A stretch of DNA of 64,000 nt from Chloroflexota bacterium (GCA_014360755.1 JACIWX010000001.1:248001-312000); one strand, 5' to 3'; positions 44,259 to 53,240 are shown, counted from the stretch's first letter. Notes: generated from the sequence alone by a model not told the origin. Made by a program: numbers and translations.

Positions 44259-44972
44259 CTAACCGGATTTTCCGAGCAAATTGTGTTCCTGGGTTGAATT
44301 CTTGCTGGCAGTCTGGCTCATTTCCATAAGATATTTCTTCACTTCCTCATCACTCAAATCATACCAATGCTCATATGCCGATGCCACTGCAAAAGGCAGA
44401 TATTCTGGGTGAATATAAAGGGATATTAAGGCATCCACATGGGGTTTGAGCATTTTTACAGCACTGCCCGATGCTGTCGGCACGGCTACGATTACCTGCC
44501 TGGGGCGCTGCTTTCTGACAGATTGTACTGCTGCAAGCATGGTTGAGCCGGTTGCCAGCCCATCGTCAACCAGAATGACATCTTTGCCCAGGAGGTCAAT
44601 GGGCTTTCTATCCCCCCGGAATTCTCTCATGCGGTGTTCCACTTCTCTTCGCGCTTTCTCCATCTGTGCCTCGATGACCGCTTTGGGGAGGTGTGCGGAA
44701 TGTGGCCCCAGGTACACCGTGCCGTCGGAAACTACGGCGCCAAATCCTGCCTCAGTCGTCCACGGGAACTGGATTTTGCGTGCAATCATCAAGTCCATGG
44801 GTGCGCCTAGGGCTCGCGCGATCTGGGCGGCGACTGGCACTCCGCCGGCGGGGATAGCGAGGATCACCGCGTTGTCCAAAGCCAATTCCTGCACCTTCTG
44901 AGCCAGTTTTTTCCCAGCCTCTACGCGGTCCCGGAAAAGCACGGGTGGGTAATCCCTATCCGCAGAGAACAT
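44259..44972 (-). CDS. Phosphoribosyltransferase family protein
   Basis: 237 residues with the type I PRTase signature VILVDDGLATGSTMLAAVQ (PRPP-binding Asp-Asp) and AIPAGGVPVAAQIARALG, as seen in predicted phosphoribosyltransferases of the pRib-like COG1926 type. No hypoxanthine- or orotate-specific motif is obvious, so the base or other acceptor is unknown. In an operon between the acyltransferase and NUDIX genes, suggesting nucleotide or phospho-ribose turnover. Confidence 0.85.
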   Translation of the reverse strand: MFSADRDYPPVLFRDRVEAGKKLAQKVQELALDNAVILAIPAGGVPVAAQIARALGAPMDLMIARKIQFPWTTEAGFGAVVSDGTVYLGPHSAHLPKAVIEAQMEKARREVEHRMREFRGDRKPIDLLGKDVILVDDGLATGSTMLAAVQSVRKQRPRQVIVAVPTASGSAVKMLKPHVDALISLYIHPEYLPFAVASAYEHWYDLSDEEVKKYLMEMSQTASKNSTQEHNLLGKSG

Positions 44973-44985
44973 TTTGGCACGGCTC

Positions 44986-45732
44986 CTATGGGTGATCGCT
45001 AGGTGGTTCGTTAGCCATTGCTATGGCAGCCAGTGCACGGCGGAGGTTGCTTTCCGAATCGGGTGGAAAACGCAGGTACTGCTCCGTGGCGGCAGACAAA
45101 TTGGAATAGTAACCGCGGTAGGCGGGAGGCAGTAGTGCTGCCAATTGGTACATTACCTCATCGGTCATTTGCCAGCGAACCTCACGCGTGACTTTCACGC
45201 CATGGGCATCTACGTAGAACGGCTGGCCGACCACGATGTGAAAATCAGTGCGCCGCAGGCGGGACAGGTTACGGGAAAAGTTTTCGCCCCCATAGTAGAC
45301 GACGGGCAGCAATGGTGCCCCTGTGCGCAGGGCTAACATGACGGCGCCGGGACGGCCTCGTTGCAAGCGCCCAGTTCTGCTACGCGTTCCCTCAGGGGCT
45401 ACGGCTAAGATATGGCCTGCCTCGAGTTCGGCAAGCGCGCGGCGGAAGGCCGTCGTATCCGCTTCACCGCGTCGTATGGGAATGGCGTCGAAAAGGGTGA
45501 ACAGGAAGCCCAGGATAGGGTTGTCCCATGTTTCGATTTTGGCAAAGGCAGTTACCCGGCGTGGCTGCAGGTAAACGAAAAGCAGGGGGACATCCAGGAA
45601 ATTTACGTGGTTGGCAACCAGGATGAGCGGGCCATGCATGGGCACCTTTTTCAGTTGTCCTGCATCCACCTGACAGAGGATGTTGATGAGTACTCTGAGA
45701 ATGGCGAGCACCAGCTTCTGCGTCCATGTCAT
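44986..45732 (-). CDS. 1-acyl-glycerol-3-phosphate acyltransferase (PlsC family)
   Basis: 249 residues from the ATG at 45732, which overlaps the stop of the lipid kinase gene in an ATGA and follows GGAGACAGCCCC. The motif I NHVNFLD carries an Asn-His-x4-Asp catalytic pair, and VAPEGTRSRTGRLQRGR is the phosphate-binding motif III. An N-terminal hydrophobic helix (LVLAILRVLINILC) anchors it to the membrane. It adds an acyl chain to lysophosphatidate; the upstream DAG-kinase-like gene could supply or use its product. Confidence 0.93.
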   Translation of the reverse strand: MTWTQKLVLAILRVLINILCQVDAGQLKKVPMHGPLILVANHVNFLDVPLLFVYLQPRRVTAFAKIETWDNPILGFLFTLFDAIPIRRGEADTTAFRRALAELEAGHILAVAPEGTRSRTGRLQRGRPGAVMLALRTGAPLLPVVYYGGENFSRNLSRLRRTDFHIVVGQPFYVDAHGVKVTREVRWQMTDEVMYQLAALLPPAYRGYYSNLSAATEQYLRFPPDSESNLRRALAAIAMANEPPSDHP

Positions 45733-46667
45733 GGGGCTGTCTCCGCTGCCTGACAAATGATTTCGATTTGGCGCGGCAAAAGCTCCACAGCCAGACGTTG
45801 TCCCTCGGTACACAATGTCTCGCCATCGGCGTGCGCGGGGAGAACGCCTTCCAAAGCAGTAACGACGATGCGTTTTGTCCGCGCTGTTTTGATCTCCGGT
45901 TGGGAAGCCTGTGTCCCTTTCATGAACTGTGGGATGAGAGCAAAGATGCGGGCACGGCTTGTTTGACTCGCAATACATAGGTCAAACAGCCCATCGTCTA
46001 TCTTTGATTGCGGAGCCATCATAAAAGCACCGCCCATGCGGCGACCGTTCATGATGGAAATCATCAAGGATCGCTGCGTGATAACCTCGTTATTGTATTC
46101 GATTTGCACCAGCGGAGCGCGATAGTAGAGGAAGATGGTTTTCAGGGCAGCCACTAGGTAGTTTAAGAAACCGGTAAGGTGCTTCATTTTCAATGCTTCG
46201 AAACCGACCACGGCATCGAAACCAATGCCCACACCATTTCCAAAGTAACGGCCCTGGGGATATAGACCACCTTCGACCCGTCCGATGTCAATGAGACGGC
46301 GATAGCCCTGTTGGAGCACTTGGCAACCAGCCGCTGCTCCTGCCGGCACTCCGACGCCGAAGCCAAAGTCATTGCCTCGGCCAACATTGATGAAGCCCAT
46401 GGTGGCCGTCCCTACGCCAGCCTGCTTGGCTTGCATCAGCCCATTCAGCACTTCATTGGCGGTGCCATCGCCACCCACCGCTGCCACCACAGCATAGCCA
46501 TCTGCCACCGCTTGCTGTGCCAGTTCCGCAGCGTGCCAGGGACGCTCTGTACGGACGAGGTCAAAATCCAATCCATACTCTTGCAGCAGTTGCTTGATGC
46601 GCGGGATCGATTTTTCCCCTGCTCCTCTGCCGGCGATAGGATTTACGATAATCTTGTATGAGTTCAT
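45729..46667 (-). CDS. Diacylglycerol kinase-like lipid kinase (DagK/YegS family)
   Basis: 312 residues from the ATG at 46667 (AGGAGGG about 12 nt upstream). Seen: KIIVNPIAGRG at the N-terminus, the nucleotide-binding AAVGGDGTANEVLNGLMQ, GFINVGRGNDFGFGVGVP, and the C-terminal DGLFDLCIASQ and HADGETL region. It phosphorylates diacylglycerol or a related lipid. It is joined by a 4-bp ATGA overlap to the PlsC acyltransferase, so the two probably work in the same glycerolipid step. First gene of the operon. Confidence 0.92.
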   Translation of the reverse strand: MNSYKIIVNPIAGRGAGEKSIPRIKQLLQEYGLDFDLVRTERPWHAAELAQQAVADGYAVVAAVGGDGTANEVLNGLMQAKQAGVGTATMGFINVGRGNDFGFGVGVPAGAAAGCQVLQQGYRRLIDIGRVEGGLYPQGRYFGNGVGIGFDAVVGFEALKMKHLTGFLNYLVAALKTIFLYYRAPLVQIEYNNEVITQRSLMISIMNGRRMGGAFMMAPQSKIDDGLFDLCIASQTSRARIFALIPQFMKGTQASQPEIKTARTKRIVVTALEGVLPAHADGETLCTEGQRLAVELLPRQIEIICQAAETAP

Positions 46668-46798
46668 GTGGCAGGATCCCTCCTGAATAAGATACAGGAA
46701 TTTTAGGCAAATTTTAGATTCCTGCAACATAAACCCCACTGGGGAACGGGCGTTGCTAATCAGTCTGTGATGATCTGTGATGATGTGTACATGAAATG

Positions 46799-47758
46799 TT
46801 ACAGATGCGATGGTAATGCATCACGGATCCGGGCAGCACGCATTGCCTTTTGCACTGCTGCGATGGCCGCTGGTGTAATCCCCGCTTGCACGGCAATGTC
46901 TTTTTCGGCCAAGCCATGCTCTATCCCCCAGAGCACAGCATCCAATTGCTCATAGGTCAGCCCGATGAGTGCTTCGTTTGGGAGGCCAGCGGCTAAATCC
47001 CCTGAGGATGCTTTGTTCACGATTTGCGAGGGTATGCCCAGGTAACGTGCCAGTTCGCGCACTTGCGTTTTGTACAGGTGGCGCAACAGGGCGATGTCAT
47101 TCGCGCCATCGCCGTACTTGTCGTAAAAGCCTATGCTCCACTCTGATTTGTCAGTCGTGCCCACTACCAGGCAATCGTTCAAAAATGCATGGTAGTACAA
47201 GAGCATCATGCGCAGGCGAACCTTCGTGATGGCAAAGACATAGATGTACCCAACGGGCTGGCCGAGGAGTCTGTGCATAAGGCGCTCCCAGCGATTGGGA
47301 TGGGAACTATAGAGTAAGGCAATCCCCAGGCTGAATGCCGATGGCTGGCGTGTCACACGGGCCAACAAACGCAGGGCTGTTTCTATCGCATGCCGATTTG
47401 CGGCTGATTCTTTTGAGATCAGGTTGTAAATGCCTAGCTGTGTCAGCATGGGCGTCAAGTCAATGCAAGTTGCGTTTAGTTCTAAGGTCTGTGCGACGAG
47501 TTCGGCGTCACGGATGTTCTGTGGATCAGAATCGCGTTCAGGCATGATAAATGCGCGCACGCGTTTTCTGCCCAACGCGCGCACGCACAAGTATGCGCAG
47601 ACGGTGGAATCAAGCCCTCCACTCAGTCCAAGGACTACGCCGCGTTTGTCCAACCGCGCGACTTCTGCTCGCACGAATCGCTCTATCTGGGCAGCCATGC
47701 TGGCGGGATCAAAGCGCAATCCCTCACGTATCGCAGTTGCCTTGGACGATTCAAGCAT
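46799..47758 (-). CDS. nadE: NAD+ synthase (NH3-dependent) with an insertion
   Basis: 319 residues. The PP-loop GLSGGLDSTVCAYLC activates nicotinic acid adenine dinucleotide with ATP. KVRLRMMLLYYHAFLNDCLV, VGTTDKSEWSIGFYDKYGDG, and ANDIALLRHLYKTQVRELAR match the family. It exceeds the E. coli length (275) because of an extra segment of about 35-40 residues (SLGIALLYSSHPNRWERLMH) before the KVRLR block. ATG at 47758 follows GAGGGAG. It begins 11 bp after the metal ATPase gene, so is likely co-transcribed. Confidence 0.9.
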   Translation of the reverse strand: MLESSKATAIREGLRFDPASMAAQIERFVRAEVARLDKRGVVLGLSGGLDSTVCAYLCVRALGRKRVRAFIMPERDSDPQNIRDAELVAQTLELNATCIDLTPMLTQLGIYNLISKESAANRHAIETALRLLARVTRQPSAFSLGIALLYSSHPNRWERLMHRLLGQPVGYIYVFAITKVRLRMMLLYYHAFLNDCLVVGTTDKSEWSIGFYDKYGDGANDIALLRHLYKTQVRELARYLGIPSQIVNKASSGDLAAGLPNEALIGLTYEQLDAVLWGIEHGLAEKDIAVQAGITPAAIAAVQKAMRAARIRDALPSHL

Positions 47759-47769
47759 GCTTTTCTCCC

Positions 47770-50166
47770 TCACGAATCGCGCAACAGCCGCATGCCATTG
47801 AAAATGACGATCAGGGATGTGCCCATATCGGCAAAGACGGCCATCCATAGATTCGCTAAGCCGACCACAGCCAATGCCAGAAAGAGGCCCTTGATGGCCA
47901 GAGACAGGGCAATGTTTTGCTGAATATTTTGCAAAGTGCGCCGCCCCAGGCGGATCAGATAGGGAATGCGCCGCAGATCGTCGGACATGAGGACGATGTC
48001 TGCGGTTTCCAATGCCGCATCAGTGCCGGCTGCTCCCATGGCAATGCCCACCGTTGCCCTTGCCATGGCCGGCGCGTCGTTGACCCCATCGCCCACCATA
48101 GCCACATTGCCATATTCTGCTAACAAGTTTTCCACTGCCCGTACCTTGTCCTGTGGCAATAGGTTGGCTTGCACCTGCGTGATGCCCACTGCTCTGGCGA
48201 TTGCCTGGGCAGTCCGTTCGTTATCCCCACTGAGCAGCACAGTTTGGGCAATTCCCAAGTCGTACAATGCCCGAATCACATCCGCGCTAGTTTCTCGTAC
48301 TCGGTCGGCTACGGCAATGATGCCCAGTACATTCTCCTCGCTGCCCACCAATACAGCGGTCTTGCCTTCTGCTTCCAGTTCGTTGATACGCTGGCAAATT
48401 TGTTGCTCATGGGGTACGCGCTCGCAGAACAGGGGATGGCTGCCTATGTAGTGGATTTGACCATTGATGCGTGCCTGCCCTCCCAGGCCGGTCAGTTCCT
48501 GGTAGTCCGAGGCTGGTATCAAGGTCAGCCTGCGATGCTGTGCTTCTTCATAGATGGCTTGCCCGACGGGATGTTGCGAGTGCACTTCAATGGAAGCAGC
48601 CAGAGCCAGGATATTGTTTGCCGTGAAAGCGCTGTCGTTGGGAACAGCGGGAGGCATGGCGGAGTCCAGAGATGCAGAGGAGTTAACGGGCTCAATTTCC
48701 GTTACCGCTGCTTTCCCCTCTGTCAGAGTCCCCGTTTTGTCAAAGGCTATCGCCCGAATGCGGCCCAGCGCTTCCAGGTACATGCCGCCCTTGATCAAAA
48801 CGCCGTGGTGGGCAGCGTTGGAAATGGCTGAGACGATTGCCACAGGGGTAGAGATCACCAAGGCACATGGACAGGCGATAACCAGCAGCACCAATGCGCG
48901 GTAGAACCAAGTGAAAAATGGGGCACCGAAGGCGAGTGGTGGCACAATGGCGATGGCTGTAGCTAAAGTGATGACTGCTGGCGTATAGTATTTGGCAAAG
49001 GTGTCCACGAAGCGCTGCATGGGTGCGCGGCGTGTCTGCGCTTCTTGCACCATCTGCACAATCCGCGCCAGGGTGTTATCCTTGGCCAGCTTGGTGACAC
49101 GGATCAACAATGCTCCATTGCCGTTGATGCTCCCGGCATACACTGGTGAACCAGGGCGGGCTTCCACCGGCGTAGATTCGCCCGTGATGGGGGCTTGGTT
49201 CAGAGCGGATACTCCACTTTCTACGATGCCATCCATTGGCACTCTCTCGCCAGGTTTGACCTCGATTAGATCCCCCACTCGTAGTTGTTCCACAGGGACG
49301 CGGTCTCTGTGATCGCCATGCACGCGTGTGGCTTCTTTAGGAGAGAGTTCCACCAGTTTGCGGATGGCTTGTCGCGCCCGATCCATGGTCAACGTTTCCA
49401 GCGTGTTGCCCAACGAGAACAGGAACATGGCAGTGGCTCCTTCAGCCCATTCTCCAATGGCCATAGCGCCGACGGCAGCAATGGACATGAGGGCATTCAT
49501 GTCCAGGCTGCGTGTGGTGCGGAATGCAGCCCATCCGCTCTTGGCGACATGATAGCCGCCGCTGATCATAGCCAAAGCATAGGCAATAGTTACGGCTGGC
49601 TCGGCTGCACCTGTCAAACGCAAGACAATGGCGGTAGCCCAAAATACGCCTGAAGCGATGGTGAGTATCAGGCGCGCTCGTTGGGACAAATAATCCCGCC
49701 AACGGCGTTGCGGTGCCTTAGCCTGGCTGATAGCGGGCGAAGGCAATCGCGCCGTATACCCTAAGTCGGCTGCTTGCCGGATGACTGCCTGCGGCAAATC
49801 CTGGTTGGCAATGCCTCGGACATGCATTCTCGCGGTGGCAAAGTTCACCTTTGCCTCAATCACATTGGGAAGGGCGGCAATGGCCTGTTGCAGCTTGGCA
49901 GCACAGTCCGCGCAATCCATCCCATCCAGTTCAAAAACAAGTTCATTGCCCAGCGCAACGTCATAGCCTAGCTCATGGATGCGGGTGATAATTTCTGTCG
50001 GGCTCACCCGTTGTGCGTCGTATTGCACGGTCAAGGTGGCGGTAGAAAAGTTCAGTTGTGCTGCTTGCACGCCCTCTAGTTGGGTGACTCCACCTTCTAG
50101 CGTTCGTGCACAGTCCATGCAGTCCAATCCAATGATAGGTAAGGCAATTTGTCGTGTTGTTGTCAT
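47770..50166 (-). CDS. Heavy-metal P1B-type ATPase (Zn/Cd/Pb efflux type)
   Basis: 798 residues. Two HMA domains with GLDCMDC and GMDCADC (Cys-x2-Cys at about 16-19 and 85-88), then eight TM helices with CPCAL in LLVIACPCALVISTPVAIVS. Phosphorylation site DKTGTLTEG, HP-locus SQHPVGQAIYEEA, and hinge GDGVNDAPAMARA. CPCALVISTPVA with the Zn/Cd-type surroundings indicates ZntA/CadA rather than copper export. The ATG at 50166 follows GAGG by 6 nt; a GTG at 50178 is an alternative. The upstream ArsR-type repressor fits zinc or cadmium control. Confidence 0.93.
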   Translation of the reverse strand: MTTTRQIALPIIGLDCMDCARTLEGGVTQLEGVQAAQLNFSTATLTVQYDAQRVSPTEIITRIHELGYDVALGNELVFELDGMDCADCAAKLQQAIAALPNVIEAKVNFATARMHVRGIANQDLPQAVIRQAADLGYTARLPSPAISQAKAPQRRWRDYLSQRARLILTIASGVFWATAIVLRLTGAAEPAVTIAYALAMISGGYHVAKSGWAAFRTTRSLDMNALMSIAAVGAMAIGEWAEGATAMFLFSLGNTLETLTMDRARQAIRKLVELSPKEATRVHGDHRDRVPVEQLRVGDLIEVKPGERVPMDGIVESGVSALNQAPITGESTPVEARPGSPVYAGSINGNGALLIRVTKLAKDNTLARIVQMVQEAQTRRAPMQRFVDTFAKYYTPAVITLATAIAIVPPLAFGAPFFTWFYRALVLLVIACPCALVISTPVAIVSAISNAAHHGVLIKGGMYLEALGRIRAIAFDKTGTLTEGKAAVTEIEPVNSSASLDSAMPPAVPNDSAFTANNILALAASIEVHSQHPVGQAIYEEAQHRRLTLIPASDYQELTGLGGQARINGQIHYIGSHPLFCERVPHEQQICQRINELEAEGKTAVLVGSEENVLGIIAVADRVRETSADVIRALYDLGIAQTVLLSGDNERTAQAIARAVGITQVQANLLPQDKVRAVENLLAEYGNVAMVGDGVNDAPAMARATVGIAMGAAGTDAALETADIVLMSDDLRRIPYLIRLGRRTLQNIQQNIALSLAIKGLFLALAVVGLANLWMAVFADMGTSLIVIFNGMRLLRDS

Positions 50167-50237
50167 TGTTGTCCTCACAATGATTCGGATGTCATTGGCG
50201 CTACGCTCCAGATCTCGGAACGCGTCCCCGCCAACGG

Positions 50238-50600
50238 TTAGCTATGCTTTACATGGTCCAGACCCTGTTGGAAGAGTGATGAGACGTGCTCGTCATCCAG
50301 CGCATAGTAAACCAATTGACCTACCTTGCGCCATCGGACCAGCCTCAGTTGGCGCAAGAGGCGCAGCTGGTGCGAGATCGCTGACTGGCTCATGCCCAAT
50401 GTAGCGGCCAGGTCAAAAACGCATAGTTCGCTTGCGGAGAGAGCAGAAATGATGCGCACGCGGGTAGGGTCACTGAGCGCTCGGAAAAACTGCGCCAATT
50501 GGGTTGCCGTTGGCTCGTCTACCATTTGTGCCTGCGCCTCACGCACTTTTGCTGCATCAATGTATTCGGTTTTATAACGGTCGGCTTCTGGTTCCATCAT
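50238..50600 (-). CDS. ArsR/SmtB-family metal-responsive repressor (CzrA/SmtB-like)
   Basis: 120 residues. Winged HTH with LAATLGMSQSAISHQLRLL as recognition region. At the alpha5 end, DEHVSSLFQQGLDHVKH gives Asp103-x-His105-x10-His116-x2-His119, exactly the zinc site pattern of CzrA/SmtB proteins. An alpha3-type site is also hinted at by ELCVFDL (Cys60, Asp63). It should release its operator when zinc (or cadmium) is high. GAGGAAGGC precedes tandem ATGs. First gene of the operon with the P-type ATPase; its candidate operator lies at 50621-50654. Confidence 0.92.
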   Translation of the reverse strand: MMEPEADRYKTEYIDAAKVREAQAQMVDEPTATQLAQFFRALSDPTRVRIISALSASELCVFDLAATLGMSQSAISHQLRLLRQLRLVRWRKVGQLVYYALDDEHVSSLFQQGLDHVKHS

Positions 50601-50620
50601 GCCTTCCTCTTTCCAGTGAT

Positions 50621-50654
50621 ATTATGTGAATACATGAGCAACTATTCATATAAT
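50621..50654. promoter_or_regulatory. Candidate ArsR-type operator upstream of the repressor gene
   Basis: Inverted repeat ATTATGTGAATA - 10 bp - TATTCATATAAT, one mismatch in 12. The TGAA/TTCA-type half-sites are typical of SmtB/ArsR operators, although the spacing here is wider than the classic 12-2-12. It ends about 20 bp before the repressor ATG. Confidence 0.65.
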
Positions 50655-50729
50655 ACACTAAAAGTGCTTTTTTGTCAAACTGCACAGATGGATTTACCAC
50701 AATATTTGTAGAACCAAATTTTTTGGCAT

Positions 50730-51755
50730 TCACCAGGTGCTCTGCAACACTTCAAGCGCCTTGAGTGTCACCCATTTGCTGGGTTGCCCTTTCTTCTCTA
50801 GAATGGCGTGCGTGGGGTTAGGGGCTCTCTCCAGCATCCACCTACCATCGCTACGCCGTTTCTTACGCAAGATGGTCAGTGCATCATCCATGCGCTTATC
50901 GCTCACCTCTAGCTTTGTCAGCACCCACAGGCCACGTAGTAGGCTGTATCCCCCGAACCAGGGGAAAGCCAATTCTAGCCACCTGGGGTTGATTACCTGC
51001 CAATTGTGGTGATCAGAACGGTACAAGCGGTGCATCAGTAGGAATTCGGATCCTCGAGCCAATGCTGCTAGTACCTGAGGTGAGCGCCTATGAGGTGGTA
51101 TCTCTGCCAATCCCTCTAGAGCGCAAATGGTGCCATGAAAGCAGGAATGCTTGTCGTGGATATGAGCCTTCCAATAGGGACACAGCCAGCCGCCATCGCT
51201 ATGTTGAATGCTTACCAACCAGTCTGCCGCCTGCCATAGGCGCGAGTCGTCATTATAGCCCAGGCGCAATAGGGTTGCCACCATGTTCCCGGTAAGGCAA
51301 GAGAGAGTCATTTGATGCACCAGGTCAGCCACAAAGGTTTTTTCATTAGGAGGCTCCTGGCCGCGTGCCCGCTTACGATTTGCAACATAACTATGTTCAC
51401 GGCGGGCGCCTTCTTCGCCGTACTCGGCAAAGCCTCCCTCTGGCTGCTGAAATTGGAAGATATATTCCACTGCTCGTTGCACGCGTTGATCTTCGTAGTT
51501 CAGACCCAGGTGTCCAAGGAGTATGAGCGTCCAATAAGTAGATTTGTACTTGGGCAGGTAGGGTGAGGTGGGATCGCCCCAATAACCACCTGGGGCTTGA
51601 CGGGCAAAGATGTGCGCCGCAATGGGGGAACCAGGGATGGCAGAGCGGGTTGTCTGTACGTCTGCGTCATCTTCCGGGAGTTCCAGCAAGTGGCGAAGTG
51701 CCAGATAGCGTACCGATGGGTTATTCGGTTCCAGAAGCCAGGGAATAGCATTCAT
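50730..51755 (-). CDS. Alpha/alpha-toroid repeat protein (terpene cyclase-like fold)
   Basis: 341 residues with QxDGGW-like repeats and toroid helices: RAPGGYWGD, QPEGGFAEYG, HSDGGWLCPYW, GSEFLLMHRLYRSD, and RSDGRWMLERAPNP. The fold resembles squalene cyclase and prenyltransferase beta subunits but is about half the length of squalene-hopene cyclase (about 630), and I see no DxDD or other catalytic acid motif. Homologues are sometimes labelled 'nitrogen fixation protein NifH' by error. Function unknown; no clear SD at the ATG at 51755. Confidence 0.65.
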   Translation of the reverse strand: MNAIPWLLEPNNPSVRYLALRHLLELPEDDADVQTTRSAIPGSPIAAHIFARQAPGGYWGDPTSPYLPKYKSTYWTLILLGHLGLNYEDQRVQRAVEYIFQFQQPEGGFAEYGEEGARREHSYVANRKRARGQEPPNEKTFVADLVHQMTLSCLTGNMVATLLRLGYNDDSRLWQAADWLVSIQHSDGGWLCPYWKAHIHDKHSCFHGTICALEGLAEIPPHRRSPQVLAALARGSEFLLMHRLYRSDHHNWQVINPRWLELAFPWFGGYSLLRGLWVLTKLEVSDKRMDDALTILRKKRRSDGRWMLERAPNPTHAILEKKGQPSKWVTLKALEVLQSTW

Positions 51756-51801
51756 AGACTGAATATAGGCAATTTAGCAGACCAGTCAAGTTCCTGTTAT
51801 G

Positions 51802-52000
51802 GAGAGTGTTGAAAAAGTCCTTCCAATGTCATGCTGAACCTTCGCCCTGAGCCTTGCCCTGAGCGAAGCGAAGGGAAAGCGAAGGGGAAGTGAAGCATCT
51901 CGCAGTGCTTGGAAAAATACGAAAGTTACGCGAGACCCCTTCGGTGTACTCAGGGCAGGCTCTTCGCTTTGCTCAGGGTGAAAAGATTTTCAACACTCTC
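51802..52000. mobile_element. MITE copy B
   Basis: Terminal inverted repeats GAGAGTGTTGAAAA and TTTTCAACACTCTC. Interior CTTCGCTTTGCTCAGGGTGA-type sequence that pairs with itself. Flanks share TGTTAT (51795 and 52001), a possible target duplication. No ORF. Confidence 0.85.
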
Positions 52001-52042
52001 TGTTATAAGTGGATCTTGCAAATGCGCAAGCGCATTGTCTGT

Positions 52043-52071
52043 TTGACTGAACATGGCAAAGGCCGTAAAAT
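52043..52071 (+). promoter_or_regulatory. Promoter of the Yip1 gene
   Basis: TTGACT at 52043-52048, a 17-bp spacer, and TAAAAT at 52066-52071; ATG at 52100. Confidence 0.65.
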
Positions 52072-52099
52072 GGAATAAATTATCTCAAAGGGGGGCAAA

Positions 52100-52645
52100 A
52101 TGATTGAACGGATAATGCGCATCATCCAATTGGATTTCTCTGTCTTCAAGGAGATTGAATCCGATCCAAATGCGACGACAGAAGCAGCGGTTGTAGTGGC
52201 TGTGGCTTCCGTGCTGTCCGCCATTGGCTCGGCTGCCACCGCCAACAGGCCTGTGTTAACCTTTTTGGTGGGTGTTATCAGTGGAATCCTGGGCTGGCTC
52301 GTGTGGTCTTATGTCTCCTATTTCATCGGACAAGCCATGTTCAAGGGCAAAGGCACGGTGGAGAATATGCTGCGCGTGATCGGCTATGCCAACGCGCCCC
52401 GGTTTCTGGGCATCTTGGGCTTTATCCCATGCCTTGGGGCATTGGCAGGGCTGATTGGCGCTATCCTAGCCCTGGTTGCTGGCATTATGGCTATCCGCGA
52501 GGGATTGGATCTGGAGACAGGTCAAGCGATTATCGTAACCCTGGTTGGCTGGGTGGCGCTGTTTATCCTTAGCCTCTTCATCAGCATCGTCCTCGGCGTA
52601 GGGGCGGCGGGCATAGGGCTGCTGACCGGAGTAGGTACCCGCTAA
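52100..52645 (+). CDS. Yip1-family membrane protein
   Basis: 181 residues with a cytoplasmic N-terminus (MRIIQLDFSVFKEIESDPNA) and five predicted TM helices, including ATANRPVLTFLVGVISGILG, VWSYVSYFIGQAMF, the NMLRVIGYANAPRFLGIL segment diagnostic of the Yip1 fold, and GFIPCLGALAGLIGAILALV. Bacterial Yip1-like proteins are mostly uncharacterised. GGGGGGC precedes the ATG, and it has its own promoter. Confidence 0.8.
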   Translation: MIERIMRIIQLDFSVFKEIESDPNATTEAAVVVAVASVLSAIGSAATANRPVLTFLVGVISGILGWLVWSYVSYFIGQAMFKGKGTVENMLRVIGYANAPRFLGILGFIPCLGALAGLIGAILALVAGIMAIREGLDLETGQAIIVTLVGWVALFILSLFISIVLGVGAAGIGLLTGVGTR

Positions 52646-52781
52646 TTGATTGCAACCGGCGCATTCTGTACATCCCCACTTGCCTGAAAGCAACACTTCT
52701 AGAAGGCTTGAGCATACTGGTTAGAGGACGGCAGGGTTCGCTAGACAGTGCTGCGCGTATCGCTGAACGGAGGTTGACATC

Positions 52782-53240
52782 ATGGCTATCAACGAAGCGG
52801 AACTAGCCAGCCAGGCTGGCGACTTGATGCGTCAGGGCTACCACTGAGCAGAAGCCATGATGCTTGCCGTGGGCGGGCATCTGCTGGGTGAGATTCCCCC
52901 ACCTATGTTCAGGATGGCTAGCATATTCGCGGGTGGCTTGGCTGGCACGCACCAGGAATTGTGCGGGGCTTTGAGCGGAGGAGTTATGGTCATTGGAGCG
53001 CTCTATGGCCGTACACGCCCGGGGGAAGATGAGGCTGTCGCACGGGCATTGGCAGCGCGCTTCCGTGAGCGCTTTCTGGCGGCCTTTGGCACGACCCAAT
53101 GCGCTCCCATACGTGAGCGGTTCGAGAGAACGGGCCAACGCGGCTTTTGCGCACCGGTGGCGGAGCGAGCAGTGGAGATCCTGTGCGAGGTACTTGCTGA
53201 GCAAGGCGTCGTGCTAGCGTCCCCATCCCGCCATTCATGA
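52782..53240 (+). CDS. C_GCAxxG_C_C family redox protein, probable selenoprotein (UGA at codon 22)
   Basis: From the ATG at 52782, which has GGAGG at 8 nt, the frame reads through a single TGA at 52845-52847 into MMLAVGGHLLGE and on to a stop at 53238. The family has four conserved Cys; here the first position (motif GYxCAEA) is the TGA (GYH-TGA-AEA), and the others are Cys61 (LCGALSGG), Cys107 (TQCAP) and Cys123 (GFCAP). The 152-residue length and the CGA block match the family. A SECIS-like hairpin follows the TGA. The later ATG at 52857 has no SD. Selenocysteine is therefore more likely than a nonsense mutation, though the latter is not excluded. Function: predicted thiol/selenol redox enzyme. 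Confidence 0.75.
52859..52881 (+). promoter_or_regulatory. Candidate bacterial SECIS hairpin
   Basis: Stem ATGCTTGCC (52860-52868) pairs with GGCGGGCAT (52872-52880) including two G-U pairs, extended by G52859-C52881. The loop is GTG and begins 21 nt after the TGA with a guanine, within the usual 16-37 nt. Confidence 0.6.

Noticed and set aside
50649-50654. Plus-strand TATAAT in the ArsR operator region
   Set aside because: No plus-strand gene follows it; it is part of the inverted repeat.
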